Source: Fusarium oxysporum f. sp. lycopersici 4287 (Eukaryota > Ascomycota > Sordariomycetes > Hypocreales > Nectriaceae). Taken from it: DNA of 64,000 nt. Below, one piece after another: positions 27,347-40,401 of this stretch. The DNA is taken from NCBI RefSeq assembly GCF_000149955.1, contig NC_030989.1, positions 4,538,402 through 4,602,401 of the forward strand, given 5' to 3'. The position numbers were made by a program, and so were the translations under genes. Under the pieces are notes generated by a model, which was given only the letters and a program-made list of their open reading frames with translations, was not told the DNA's origin and ran no database searches. The number at the start of each line of letters is the position of its first letter. Positions within the stretch are counted from its first letter, which is position 1.

Positions 27347-30300
27347 TTACATCTTATCAACAGCCTCATCAGACATCCAATGTGAACCTCCCGCACATCT
27401 AAATCCCCCAGCACTCTGCTTAATCCACTCATATCCAACCGGACAAACTCCCATCTTCATCAACTTTGCCTTTCTCGCCTCAATCTTCTTCCGTTTCTCC
27501 TCCTCAGCTAGAATCCGGCGAACAAGATTCTCCCGGTCAGCGTCCTTTGCATTCTGTTGGGCCTTTTTAAGACGACGAAATTCTTCTTCATCTTTGGCTT
27601 CTTGCTCTTTGTCCTTTTGGAGTCGTTCCCAAACTTCATCGCTTACTCCAGCGTCTCGGATGCCATGGGGAACAGTGATGGCTGGGAGCTCTTCTTCTGG
27701 TTCTTCCTCTTTTTCTTCGGTAACCGTGGTGGCATTGGTCGTCATCGCAGGTGGTGTAAACATGGGCGTATCGGTGAGTGCTTTGGCTATCTCACTCGCA
27801 GCACTAGGCTTCTTGTCCGTCATTCGGCCTCGACGCTCCGCTATCATCTCATCCATAGTGCTGCGAATCAGTTCTTCAGTAAGTGTCAGGCTTTTAGAAG
27901 ATAGATCAAACTTGTGAAACATCTTCTTGGCAAGTTCCTTGACATCTCTCGCATTTGCCCAGCTATCCTGCTCCGACAGTTCCCTGAACTTGTTGGTCAG
28001 CTCCGTCAAGAATTCTCTCTCTGGACGCTCCAAGCATGACAGATCCACTGGTATCTTTCCCTTGAGCTTGGATCTGCTAGCTTGCAATTGACTAGTCACC
28101 AGCTGAATGCAACTAGCAGGAGTGAGAGGGTCAAAGTCAATGCTCTCTGGGAACCGACTAGACATTCCTGGGTTGATGCCCAAGAGAGTGTTGATGTCTT
28201 GCACGTAGCCAGCAAGGATAATGATAAGCTTGCCATGATATTTGGGCTTCGTCACGCAATCCACAAGCTCATCAACAGCGTCTCTGGCAAACGAACTGTC
28301 AGACGCCAGTCGATATGCTTCATCGATGAAAAGCACTCGCCCTAAAGCTTTGTCCAGGAGCTGCTGCACCTTAGGGCCTGTATGTCCAACATATTGACCG
28401 ATGAGCTCAGTAGCAGAGACCTCAATAACTTCAGTGCTAGCCAGGAAGCCCAAGTCATAGTATACCTGGCCCATCTTCCGTGCAGCTGTAGTCTTTCCAG
28501 TTCCAGGTGGACCTCGGAACAGGAAGTTGAAGGGGATCTCCGGGTCAATCTCCAGTTGCTTGGCCTGACGTACCCGGGTCTGGTAACCTTGAAGGATCGA
28601 TATCAGATGGTCGCGCCCAACGTCGCCCTCAAACAATTTCTTCACATCGGTATCGCCTCTTTCAGCGCGATCAAAATCTTCGTCAAAGTCAATGGGCTCC
28701 AAAGTCCCATGTCTCTTGACGCGTCCAGACGACACACGCTTTTGGTGGCTGGCCATAGCTCTTGCAAGTAGAATGTCGATTTCACCCGCATTTCCAAAGT
28801 TGGGGCGGTTTCGTGCACGGCGCAGGACATCCAGAGCGACAACCTTGGCCTTGACTGTTGCCTTGAAGCCCGACTTGCCCAGTTTGAGGTCCAAAATCTT
28901 TGCCAAAGCAACATCATCAAAGTCTTCAAAGACAAAGGCAGATGAGATTGGAAAGCGTCGACTGAGACCAGGATTGACGTTCTGGAACATCTCCTCCATC
29001 TGCTCCTTGTAGCCAAGCAGTAGGACGCATCGATCTTCGCCTGGCACGCTTTGAACCTCTGCAACAATGGTGTCGATAACAGCCGCCTTGTAGGGATCAA
29101 CGACAGAGCCATTTACACCTCCTCCATAGAGTCCGTATGCTTCGTCAATCAAAAGAACCTTTCCAACCGTGGCGGCGAGGATACCCTTAGTCTGAGCCTC
29201 TGACTGGCCAAGAGCAGCCCCAACAAAATCAGCTGGATTCTTGGTGACGACCTCCCCATCCGAAAGAAGTCCCAGATCTTTGAGGATCTTCCCGTAAAGC
29301 GTTGCGACAGTCGTCTTTCCAGTTCCGGGTGATCCCAAGAATACCTTGTTTAGCGAGAACTCTACCAGAGGCTGCTCCGCAAGCTCGCGCTCATAGTTTG
29401 TTCTCAAGGTATCCATAAGAACACCGAGTGCATCTTTGACTTCCTGCAACCCGATCAGGGACTTGAACTCTCGATAAGCCTTGCTATTCAACAAAGCCTC
29501 GGAGGGTTCTGGCCCAATGATGTCTTCTTTGGTGAGGAGCAAGTCATTTGGCTTTTTTCCTGCTCGGCGTTCTTTCTGGATACGTGATGCTTGTCGCTGG
29601 CTGATCTTCTGAAGACAGTTTTCCATCGCGCGTGCGTTCCCAAAACCATTCTTTCCGCGACCACGGCCAACTCGGCGTGCAGCAATTCGACAGAACAATC
29701 CCTCGACTCCTTGCTCAACAGCCATCCTACCTTTAAACTTGCGATGGATCTGTAACTGAAGAATCTGGAGGAGTTCTTTGTCGGTGTAGTCCTCGAACTT
29801 CATTTCAATGGGGAATCGGCTAGGAATGCCAGGATTGTGTGAGAAGAAAGACTCCATCTCCTTACTGTATCCTGCCAAGACGAAGACAATCTTTCCCCTC
29901 AAGTTCTCTACCTCTGCCAGAAGATAATCCAGTACAGCCTTACCGCCGGGACTATTGCCAGATGACAACTGGTATGCTTCGTCGATGAAAACGCAGCCAC
30001 CGCCATTGTTATTGACATCCTCAATGAGCTTTTCACATCCAGCAACGCCCATGTTGGCAAGCTTTGAGCCGGTCACTTCTTTGAGGCAGCTTCCCGCAAT
30101 TGCCCCAACAGTCGTGAGGAACTCGGCGTAGATTCTGGCCACTGTCGTCTTGCCTATAGAATAGTTAGTCAGGCCAACACGGACACAGGTCAATGTCTGT
30201 GGTGTACTTACCTGTTCCTGGATTGCCAAGTAGTGAACAGCTCCATCTTTCATCCCCAAGAGAGAACCCTTGACGTATCTTGGTGTCGACTGCGGACTTG

Positions 30301-33300
30301 ATCGAGAGTATCTGATCCTTGACAGACTCGAGACCGATCATCCCCATCAGCTTATCTAAAGCAGCGTTGCGTGCACCTTCAACCTCTTTCATGTTCTTCC
30401 ACTCTTTGGCTGCACTTGAGATAGGATCGAACTGAGGAGCAGTCTGCGGCGGTGGGCTGGTTTTCTGGGTCGTCTTCATCTTCTTCTTGTTGCTGTCAGC
30501 TTGTCGAAGAGACTCAAGTTCTTCCTTCTTCTGTTTGAGCTCATCTGCTTGCTTCTTCTCTTCAGACTCGTACTTCATAGCTCGACGAAGATGATCAGTC
30601 TCATCCTCAATCTTTTGTAGCTTCAAGCGATACTTGTCCTGCCGTTCTTGGCGCTTTCGTTCGAGTTCCAGGTCGCGTTTAATACGTCGCTGGTTGTCTT
30701 CGTACTCTTTGACGCAGGTCACACATATTTTCGACTTATCTCCACATGGGACCTTGGTCTTATGGCCCTTGTCGCAGACTCTCTCAACTTTGGCAAAGCA
30801 TTCGATCTTTGAGTGATCTTGAACCCGATGGCAGCGTCGCTGGCATTTGTGTTTACCGCAGCTCAGTGGGGCATTACTAGAGAGGTTAGAGATTTTATAA
30901 CAAGTGCGATAACATTATGGTGGAAAGGAAGAAAATAAAGGGCAAAGTGCAAGTCTAGACTTACCAAGGCTCGGCGCATCCTCCATCAGGACACTTCTTG
31001 TCAAAGTCTTCCGGCAGCTTCAATAGCATGGACGTGTCGGGGTGGCGTTCGCAATGGATAGGCACGCCATCGAATATAGAGTTATTCTTCTTCAGCGCAC
31101 CAAGATACTGCGTCCACATTTTACCGCCCTTCTTGCTCTTCATGAATGTCTCCATGTTACCAAAAAGAATCATGCCGTTTCGGGCTCGTGATAGAAGAAC
31201 AACGAGTCGTTCACAAGCATACAGAAATCCGATATCTCCAGATGCGTTGCTGCGTGTTAGTGAGACGATGACAATGTCGCATTCTTCGCCTTGGTAATTA
31301 TCTGTCTCGTCAGCATTGAACTTACTACTGGGTATTGGTTGACTTACCAATTGTTGAGAGACGTAGGGGCTTCTTGTTCACTTTGGCTGCTGCCTGCGTG
31401 ACCAGTCCCGCACGCACCAGGTCATGGTTGTCGACATCATTTAGCCAAGGATCCATCTCCTTCCGAAGGGTCTCTTTCAAAAGAAACAGTTGTCCCAGGT
31501 ACGGCGTTAGAACAACCATGTTCTCAGTCTTGTATCCGTTCTGCGATAGATAGCGAACCATTCGGAGAACCATCATAGCCTCGTGGAGGTTTCTCTTGCT
31601 GGCCTTGGCCGTGGGATCCCGGCGCTCAGCGACATCATCCATGGTATCCTCCGGTCGTTCATGGTGCACAAACGTGACGCGAGTCTTCAATCCTCGGATC
31701 GGCTGACGGTCGGAAGTCGATGGCATGTCTTTTAGTTCAGGATAGGCTAGCATGCGAGGGTATTGTGAGATGTCTGGATGACTGCGATGCTGCTCTTCAA
31801 GGGCTGTGAAATGGCGGCCTTGAACAACGAGTCTCTCAAACAGCGATACGTTCAGGTCGTAGCCTTCTCCTTTCTCCTTTGTCAATACGTAATTGCCCAC
31901 CTTCGGCCTTAGTTGTTTATGGTCTCCGATGAGTATGAGCTGCTTGACTGAAGCACTCATTGCTGTAATAATATGCGCTTCGAGGATTTCTCCCGCTTCT
32001 TCGACCAGAATGACATCGGGATTGGCGGTTTCAATGATGGATTGATACATTGCCGCAGCAGTGGTTGTGCAAGCAATGATCTGTTTATCCTTCAGCACTC
32101 GTCGCCCGCGCTCGTCAAGGATACTCTTGATCTCAGTCCTCACATCACTGAAACGCTTACTCAAGTCAACGAAACGGGCGCTCTGCTCCTCACGAACCAT
32201 TTGAGACCACTCGTAATGACATTGCCTTTTCACAGCCAGCGGCGCATTCCAGACGGTACGGGCTCTCAGGTCGAGAGATGCGCTGAGGTGTCCGAGACGA
32301 TTTACATCACCACCGTCCAGCCAGTACTGGTAAACACTCGCCGGTTCAATTGCTTTACCATCCGAGCCAACCGTCTTGAAGCCGTCATCTTCTGGCACCT
32401 GAAAAGCTTCCCATGCGGTGCTGAAATTTTCGGAAAGCTCCAGGTGTTCCAGGATATCGGCCGGATGAGCCTCTCGCGCAGCGAGCTTTCTACTGCATTC
32501 TTGAAGCTCCAAGCTGAGTCTCGTTTCTTCAACGCGAAGGGTATTGAGGATATTCCTCTCCTCCATCTTTAACCAGTACTTCTTTTGGCCGTCGTATTCT
32601 CTCAGAAGGGTAGACTTGGTGGCTTCAGTAAACTTGGAGCCTAGCCGAACCATTTGGTCTGAGCTGACGCCGATGTCCATCAGGTCCTCCATAAATTGAT
32701 CAAGGGCATGATTCGTATAGCTCAGCACAAGAATACGCGATTTTGTCAATCGTAGAATGGTCAAGAGAATGAGCGCGCCCAAAAACGACTTTCCTGTACC
32801 AGGTGGACCTTGAATTAGAGCCAGGTTGCTGCTGATGCCGTGGATGAAGGACTTGAGCTGAGCACCTTGCAGCTTTATCTCTTTTTTTAGTCTTAGACCT
32901 GCAGGCATCTGATAACTGTGCCCTGAAACCAAAGCCTCCTTGAGCTGGTGAAGCAAGGCGTTCAATGTTGTCGATCTCGGACCGTCCCCAGAGGGTTGCT
33001 CAGGGTCGATCAATTGAGCTTCAAGAGGCAACTCGGCGATAGTCTTCAATCGCCTGAGGATCGGCTCGAAAGCAAAAGTAGCGGTGTCGACAATGAAAAA
33101 CTTGACCTGATCCTTTAATGGACTCTGAAGGACATCTACCGCTTTCTTAAGCTCAGAACCGTCGTTGAATTTGATGCCGACGATGGGTGGTGTCTTGAGA
33201 AGGTTCGTGACATCTCTGACAAGTGACCCAAATGCGATGATGGTGCCGTTGCAGCAAAGCGCGCCAAAAGAGTCATGCTTCATAAAGTTCTTCGACTCTT

Positions 33301-34309
33301 CTATAAACGCCTTCTTCCCGCCTTTTGGTAATTTGTTTGGAAAACTAATGCCCTGCTGGCACGCGACGTAGAGAGTATATGGCGGGATGTGCTTGGTCTC
33401 GATGTCATGGTCGGCATTGATCCCAACCAATCTCAATTGTCCCAGAGCAACAGGACGGCGCTTACTCTTCTTCTGACTCATGGCGACTTGAAGGTCTTCT
33501 CGGAGTTCAGAAAGCATGTCCTCGCGCAGGAGACGGAAGAGCCAATCGCGGTAGCTCTGACTTCGGGTCTCCATCGGCGTGTCAAAAACCTCCCCCAGTC
33601 GCTGGAGATACGGAGGATCAGTTGAAAGAAGCTCGTCAGAGGTCGGATAAATTGATATATCGCGAAAGTTGGCATGGTCGTTGTCGTGACGTCCTCCAGG
33701 AGTGACTCCGCTGGATGCAGTTTCGGGCTGGGCAAAGATCTTGATGATCTTGTCGATGCGGTATGCAATCTTCCTCACTTCGGGCGAGTCCGATCTGAGA
33801 AGAGATTTATGTTCCATCAATCTTTTGACTGCGTCCTTGTGGAGGTCAAAATTGGCTTGATCCGAGACAATTTGTAGGCACAGCCAGGCAAAAGCTTCAA
33901 GCCCGACATTGTCGAGTTGGTCACTATGGTAAGCGTCCACGGCAGCAGTCCAAAAGGTTGTTGGCTCCAGAATAGCTGTCAGCATCTGGCGAAGGAATCC
34001 ACCATTGCTGAGAGCAGCGACACCCTCATCCGATAGCGTTAGGAGGAACGGCAAGGCAGTGGTGTTTATGAAGCTAAAACTCAAGTCGACGCGGACTACT
34101 CTCTCCAACGCCGCGATGCCGGCAGGGTTTGAGATCATGACCTCGACAAATTTGACAGGTGAGTTCTTGCATCTGTAGATCCCGCAAGCTTGTACAAATA
34201 ACTTTGCAGAATGTGCATTCGTGATTTGCTGTTCGCCTTTGATGACGGCCCAGAATGTCTTGATGAGCTTCGCGGCTCGAGAGCCAGATGCGTCTTGTAC
34301 CAGAACCAT
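27347..34309 (-). CDS. SF1 helicase / NFX1 zinc finger / triple CbxX-type AAA+ fusion
   Basis: Four exons, 34309-31348, 31301-30965, 30876-30212 and 30153-27347, with introns of 46, 88 and 58 nt, give 2256 aa in continuous frame. Residues about 500-1080 are a UPF1/ZNFX1-like helicase: GPPGTGKS, VEEAGEI, GDHKQLRP, QHRSHPDIS, TIDNYQGEECD (formed across intron 1) and LLSRARNG. About 1100-1157 hold NFX1-type Cys/His repeats (CGKHKCQRRCH, CDKGHK). A charged coiled coil follows to about 1235. Three AAA+ modules of the CbxX/CfxQ type start with GNPGTGKTT (about 1315, formed across intron 3), GSPGTGKTT (about 1590) and GPPGTGKTT (about 1865). Each has an IDEAY Walker B and an LGY or AGY with NPG-SRFP segment. 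This large fusion is known in filamentous fungi but uncharacterised. RNA remodelling is an inference. Confidence 0.92.
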
Positions 34310-35106
34310 GGCAGCGATAGCGATGACACTGAGACAAGATGATGACGATGATGAAGTTGTTGATGGAATTAAAGCTGATAATCTTAGAGGAATACGATAT
34401 CACTGAACAAGTGAGTGACTGAATGCAGCTTCCATTTGTACTGTGAATGAAGCTGTCTGTCTGCCTGCCTTGACTTCACCCAACCAGCATCGCCACAGCG
34501 GCCAGCAAAATGCATGGGGCCGACAAAACCTCTCGTGCCATGCGACAATGAAAAACACATTTAATTCGCTGTCAATCAGGCTCTGTGTTGTGTTGGTCGG
34601 CCTCCCACATCTCACGGCGGAGACATCGACAAGAAAGACTTTGCAATTACCTCCGGTGCAGTACAAGACCTCAGTCCCAAATGGCAGAATTACTCAGGCA
34701 GGTTGAGCTTAAACTTGGTAGACCCTCTTCATAAGTTGGTGGTTTATTTTGTGTTGCCTCATTCAGAGATTTCCGTGTGAGTGAATTCCTGAGAATGCCT
34801 ATTCTTCACAGCCCAGTAACGGTCGCAAAACGGGCCAGCGTTGTCACAACCAACAAAGGATGGGCAAAAGTGTAAATAATGCAGATTTTAGGCAGACACT
34901 GTGACACATCCCAGTTAATTGTCTGGCAGGCCTCCTGGTGTTACGCAGAAGAAGTGAATGGTATGGTATTTGAGAACATATAAGGTGTCTGTCTTCATCT
35001 TCCACCAGCTCATCAGCCTCATTCATCCAATCTTCACAAGCTTCAGTCTATCAGTCATATCTGGCATACCATTCTCGTATTTATCCCATTCATAAAACTC
35101 ACTTCC
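34310..35106. promoter_or_regulatory. Divergent promoter region
   Basis: Between the helicase-AAA gene (left) and the gene at 35107 (right). No specific site identified. Confidence 0.4.
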
Positions 35107-36467
35107 ATGATGTACGGACGCCGTCAAGCAAGTTCGCGCGTACGGCGAGCACCCGCACCTGTGACTTCATCACCAGCACCTCCACTCGGAGAAATGATTG
35201 AGCGCATCACTCGAGACAGCCTCAAAAGCGATGGCGACCACGTGGGGATTGAGAATGTCAAATTAGTCGCATCCTACAACTGGATCAGCTCATCTTCTCC
35301 CGAGATCATCATCCCAGGTACGTGAGCCACTCCAGAAAAACAACATGCCTAATATGTACAGGTCAACCTCCAAGATGGACACCTCCCAAGGACCCAAAGC
35401 GCTTGCCTCCTGACTCTGGCGAGTACTATCGCGATGTCAACGCAGCAGCTTACCCTAAACATCCTCTTGAGCCTGCAATTGTCTCTGTAATGAAGATGAA
35501 TCCCAACCCTATCCCAGTCAACATCGTTGCATGTGGAAGCACGATCGGAAACCTCTTGCGCTTTGCTCGGGGCGTTGATCTAGATCGTCCGTTTCGTATG
35601 CTCGTTGAGAAGGTCGGCGAAACTGTCCATCTCATTCGAAGAGAGAACTCGCCTCGGGAGAAGATTCAAGGTGTACGAGGATACGGGCATACATTCCCGG
35701 AGAAGTACACTACATGGGAGTCTTCGGTCAAGCGCTCGACGTCCCATCAGCGAATCCTTTCGTATCAATTCGGCGGTCTTGATCTCATGGTCCGCTTCGA
35801 AGGCGACGGGTACATTTCGTCCAGTCCTGTCGCCAAGACAGTGAAGGGGCACGCTTTTGACGAAATGGAAAGCCTCGGCATCACTGAATCGCTGTCAAAC
35901 GGTACTGGCAAACTCAAAGTGTCTGATGGAGGTGAATCTATCCCTCAAAGTAGTGTCTTCGACTTGAAGACGCGATCAGTCAGGCCTCCTGAAAAAGATC
36001 ATCTCGGCGAACAACTTCCACGCTTGTGGATCGCTCAAGTCACGCAATTCCTCCTCGCCTACCACAAAGATGGTCTCTTCAAAAACTCAACCATTGAGAT
36101 CAAGAATGTCGAAGCCAACATCATCGAATGGCAGGATCTCAACCAACCATCGCTCAAGCGTCTCGCTGCACTCCTGCGCCTCATTATCAGCGAGGCCCAC
36201 GGGTCAAGAGACGGTAAGTTGGAGATCGTATGGTCCAACAGCGGTTCTCTCGAGATTCGCAAGCAGCTGTCGGATGCAGGTGACGTCTTGTCTGATCCTG
36301 TCAGGAAGCAATGGGAGGCTTGGTTGGGGAGTGAGGACATGAATCCGGAGGACTCGGAGCGCGAGGAAGAGTTGACGGCGGCGCAATCGGATAGTGATAG
36401 TGACAGTGGCAGTGATTATGCTGCGTGTGATCAAGAGTGCGGATATTGCGGAAAGTGTATATACTGA
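35107..36467 (+). CDS. Conserved ascomycete protein (often named geranylgeranyl pyrophosphate synthetase)
   Basis: Exons 35107-35317 and 35362-36467, 44-nt intron (GTACGT to TGTACAG), 438 aa. Recognised by LVASYNWI, the IIIPGQPPRW segment across the intron, VACGSTIGNLLRFARG and LGEQLPRLWIAQVTQFLLAY. Fungal databases commonly carry such proteins under the name geranylgeranyl pyrophosphate synthetase, but I see no prenyl-synthase DDxxD pair, so that name is probably wrong. The C-terminus has a Ser/Asp run and a final Cys cluster (CDQECGYCGKC). The biochemical role is unknown. Confidence 0.75.
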
Positions 36468-38847
36468 GGAGTGGCTGGTGGGATGAGGGTCATGATGTAC
36501 CTAACGAGTACATAGCAGCAAACCACCAATATTGAAGTTGAGAGACGGACCCTTCAGTAGCCATCCTTACCGAACTACCGAGTTACAGATCATCAACTGG
36601 ATAAGGGACCTTCCAGATGAGACAAGGGATGCTGACAGACGTCAATCACGGTATCACCCTTGCCCAGCCCTTGAAATCGATACGTCCATACCCTACAGAT
36701 CACATCACTTGTGCCACGCAAGTGTCTCAAATGGCGCACATGTACGTTTCACCAGCGCGGATCGCAATGAATGGAGATCACAGCAAAATCAGCACTGCCT
36801 CAGGGAAAATATGGATCATCCAATACTGGCGCGCGCCAAATCGGCCACGCTCAGAATTCTGGGGAAGTCTGAGCCAGAAGAGTCTACAGCTTTTTAGCGC
36901 ATAAATCCCAAGGCCAAGCTTTTTCTTGGTGTCAGACGAAAAAAGCATGGGAATGAGATCGGCAAGTGGAAAGCTTTTCTATCGTCGTCGTACTCTTCAA
37001 TGTAACAGACCACACAGTATCCGGTTGAAACCAATGTCTTGCGTGCTTTTTTCCCTCCTCCCGTGAAGCATTACGCAAGCTCGTTGGTGGAGAGTTGGAG
37101 GAATGGTCTGGATGTCCCCCCGTATATAGTGGAGCGGTTAAAGAATGAGGGGGGCGAGGCCCTTTTTAGGCGACACACACACAGTTCAACTATTCCCAAC
37201 GAGGCTGGAGGTTGGGGTCTTCTAGAACGAGATAACGATGAATTCTAAGAACCTGGTCGATCACTTTCCTGCCCTGCGGCTCTTTTTTTTTTTTTTTGAA
37301 GCGGGGTTGAACAGGACACGCGAGGGTAACGTGAGAGTGAAAAGGTGTGAGGTTGGTGATGGGTTGGACGGGCCGACACTGCTGTTAAGATCAGCAGTGG
37401 GTGGTATTGACGGACAGAGAGAGAAGGAGAAAGAGTCAAAATGGTGGTGTCGACTGTCCCAACGACGAACCTTTTGTAGTAAGGTTAGTTTATGGAGAAT
37501 GGTATGCTTAAAGAAACTTTCAGAGTTTTCGTCTCTAGTTCAAAGTCGCGGTCAACTTGGAAGTCGACATGATGCATGGCATCTTGATTGACTTTGACGG
37601 GTGTTCAATGAATTATAGCGGTCTATATACTCCGTACGCAGCATTCAATAACTTATCTATCCATCCTTGTCGCTAACCCCCAGATAAAGAAACCAACGGC
37701 GTAGGTTCCATTTCGCTATCTCGTGGTGGGGATCACCAACTTGGCTTTCCCAGCCGGAGACAGTTCCCGTTGTTAGTGTAGCGGTACCGCAGGCTATTGG
37801 CGCCGTTGTCTCAGGGGCCATTGGAGACACGGGCCACCAAGACGCCAATACGTGGTTACAGATTTGATCCGTACTCGTATCAGGATCCATCTCGCTCAGG
37901 CTCGTTCCGGGTACAGACTCTCTACATCACGTTGACTTATAGCGATTGTCCTATTTTCAGAAACTCTGACTGTACAATACGTCAGCGCGATACAGTCACC
38001 GTGTCATGTCTACACGATGCTCCAGATCGAATGGACCACAGATCAATTTTCTAGCCGTGCCATGTCCGAAGCGCCCAGCCCGTTTGACCAGTCCAGTCCA
38101 GCCAAGCCAAGAGAGTTCAGTTAAGTGTCCGTAGGTTATAATCTAAAATTGCCTCGACCAAATCTTGGGGTCGATTCGCCTCAGGATTTCATTTCTCATG
38201 CCATTCTTGGCTTTCCCATCGCCTGCCCATGGCACCACGTCTCTCCTTGTCAGACGTGATCAGGATTCCACAGACTCAATAATAACGTCACCTGTAATTG
38301 CTGTTTCAATAATTCGCTTTGTTTGCTCGGGCTCTGTTTCATAAATATGAATACAATTCCTGAGACTTTTGGTCCCCGCTGAGTTGAGTTCACTGCCTTC
38401 TGCAGGGCGATAAGATAAGCTAAACTACTGCAGCGCACTGTAGCTTGGGACTTTTCAGGGGGCTTTCCCTTAAAAGCTCGGGGCTGGGGCTCCCCAACCT
38501 CACCTCCACACCACTACAAGCACCCCTGAAGACGCTCACTCCCAACGGACTTGAGGTCGCATCACCAGAACCAGTCAAGGATTGGATTCAGTCAAGACCT
38601 TCAAGGTCGTGTCCTTTTCCATCTCACGCCCCAACTGTTCGCCACCCTAGCATCCCATCCCTCTTCTACCCCTTGTTCGTGCTCTGCAATCATTCATTAC
38701 CCCGTTCTCGCTCTCAAATACTCTTTCTTTTACTTCTACAACTTGCCTCTGTCCCTCGTTATACTTTTGCACAGTAGCGACGGCGCCAGACGACCCCGCG
38801 AACAACTATCGGACTGGATCCGACATTACGATAACGAACGAGTCAAT
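36468..38847. other. Long intergenic region before the BAR gene
   Basis: No credible gene in 2.4 kb. A run of 15 T lies at 37283-37297. The last 400 bp are CT-rich like a fungal promoter and leader. Confidence 0.5.
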
Positions 38848-40155
38848 ATGCATTTTACAAAGAAGATTGACCGAGCCTTCCAATGGGCCGGTGAAAGAAT
38901 GGGCGCTGAAGCCCGAACGGCTCATTCTGATGAGTTCAAGAATCTAGAGACCGAAATGGCTCTCCGACAAGACGGTTTGTTCCCCGTGGACCATTAACTT
39001 TTCGACGGCTAACGACCCCAGGTATGGAGCGCATGCAACGATCTATGAGCGGCTACGTTAAATGGTTGTCCCAACGCAATGAGCTTATGGATAACAAGGA
39101 GCGCGGCACTCCCATGTCGTCTCTTGGCCGTTCAATGGCTACCCACGGCGAGGATTTTGAGCAAGAGTCCGAGTTCGGAAACTGCCTGTTGTCCTTGGGT
39201 CGCGCCAACGAGCGCATTGCTGGCATCCAAGATTCCTACGTAGACTGCGCCAATGCTACTTGGCTGGACAACCTCGAGAGGAGTCTGGCGATGATGCGAG
39301 AGTACCAGGTATGTCAATCAGTTGCCTCGACGATATGCCCACTAACAAGAGTAGAACGCCCGCAAGAAGCTTGAGAACCGCCGTCTCGCCTACGACGCCA
39401 GCACCAACAAGCTGCAAAAGGCCCGCCGTGACGATTTCCGCATCGAAGAAGAAGTTCGCATGAACAAGGCCAAATTTGAGGAGACCAGCGAGGATGTCCT
39501 TCGTCGTATGCAGGACATCAAGGAATCCGAGGTGGACAACATCACATCCCTGACCCAATTCCTCGACGCTGAGCTTGATTACCATGAGCGCTGCGCTGAA
39601 GAGTTGCGTCGTGTTCGTCAGAACTGGGCTGGAGCTGCGTCTTCGCCTACCAGTGCTCCCAAGATTGGCCGAAGCCGATCCAACACCGCTCGTTCTTGGC
39701 AAGAGCCTCGTCATCAGGCCGTCTACGAAGAGCCAGAGGCTGAACAAGAGCCCGCTCGCATTCCCCACCGTTCTCCCGGAAGCCGTCTTGCGCCTCCCCC
39801 TCCCCAACCCGCACGACCCCCGATTGGACGCGCCTCAACATTTGAAGGCCGCTCCTCATCTACAGCTACACCACTGGCCAATCTCAGAGTCCCAGGTGCT
39901 CCTCTTGCTCGCGTTGCTACTGACAGCGGTTCATACGGACGGCATGACGATGTATTCTCTGATGATGTTTCAACAAGCAGAAGCGGCAGTCCTGACTGGG
40001 AACACCGCACTGCCAGCCCTGCAACTAGCTATGGAAGTCTAAGCCGAAGCGCAAGCGGTTTGGCTCTTGGAAAGAAGCCACCGCCTCCCCCTCCCAACCG
40101 GGCCAAGAAGCCCCCGCCTCCTCCTCCTGCGAGAAGAGAGAACTTGGGATATTGA
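38848..40155 (+). CDS. N-BAR domain protein with proline-rich tail
   Basis: Exons 38848-38974, 39022-39308 and 39355-40155, introns 47 and 46 nt, 404 aa. The start is set by the conserved N-terminus FQWAGERMGAEART. The BAR fold covers about residues 1-235: DEFKNLETEM, QRSMSGYVKWLS, EFGNCLLSLGRANERIA, NARKKLENRRLAYDA and ELDYHERCAEEL. The tail is Ser/Pro-rich with poly-Pro blocks (KKPPPPPPNRAKKPPPPPP) that fit SH3 partners. BAR proteins sense or bend membranes in endocytosis and at the cell cortex. The first intron has an uncommon GTTTGT donor. Cyclin H follows 246 bp downstream. Confidence 0.88.
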
Positions 40156-40401
40156 TGGATTTTATGAGTCAATTGGTAAATTTGGTATCTGGCTGGCGTT
40201 TGGATTTGATTTGGACAATAGAGTCATCACGCGAATGCGTCTGTAATTGATTGAATTTGAGCTTGAATGTGAGGCTATTTTAATGGGGTGCGGTCCCTGA
40301 CGATCATTTCGATAAGATATGGTCACGTGACATCCAAAACAAGTGGTAGGCAGCTCCATCATGCAGCATGTCTGTTCTGCATCATCATTCACAACAACAA
40401 A

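Noticed and set aside
35107..36467. Annotation as a prenyl (geranylgeranyl) diphosphate synthase
   Set aside because: The DDxxD motifs of that enzyme class are absent. Only the customary database label points that way.
36532..36904. Short overlapping open frames after the gene at 35107
   Set aside because: No homology or splice support, and the composition is non-coding.
37283..37297. T15 run as a functional element
   Set aside because: A plain homopolymer in a long spacer, with nothing to support a role.
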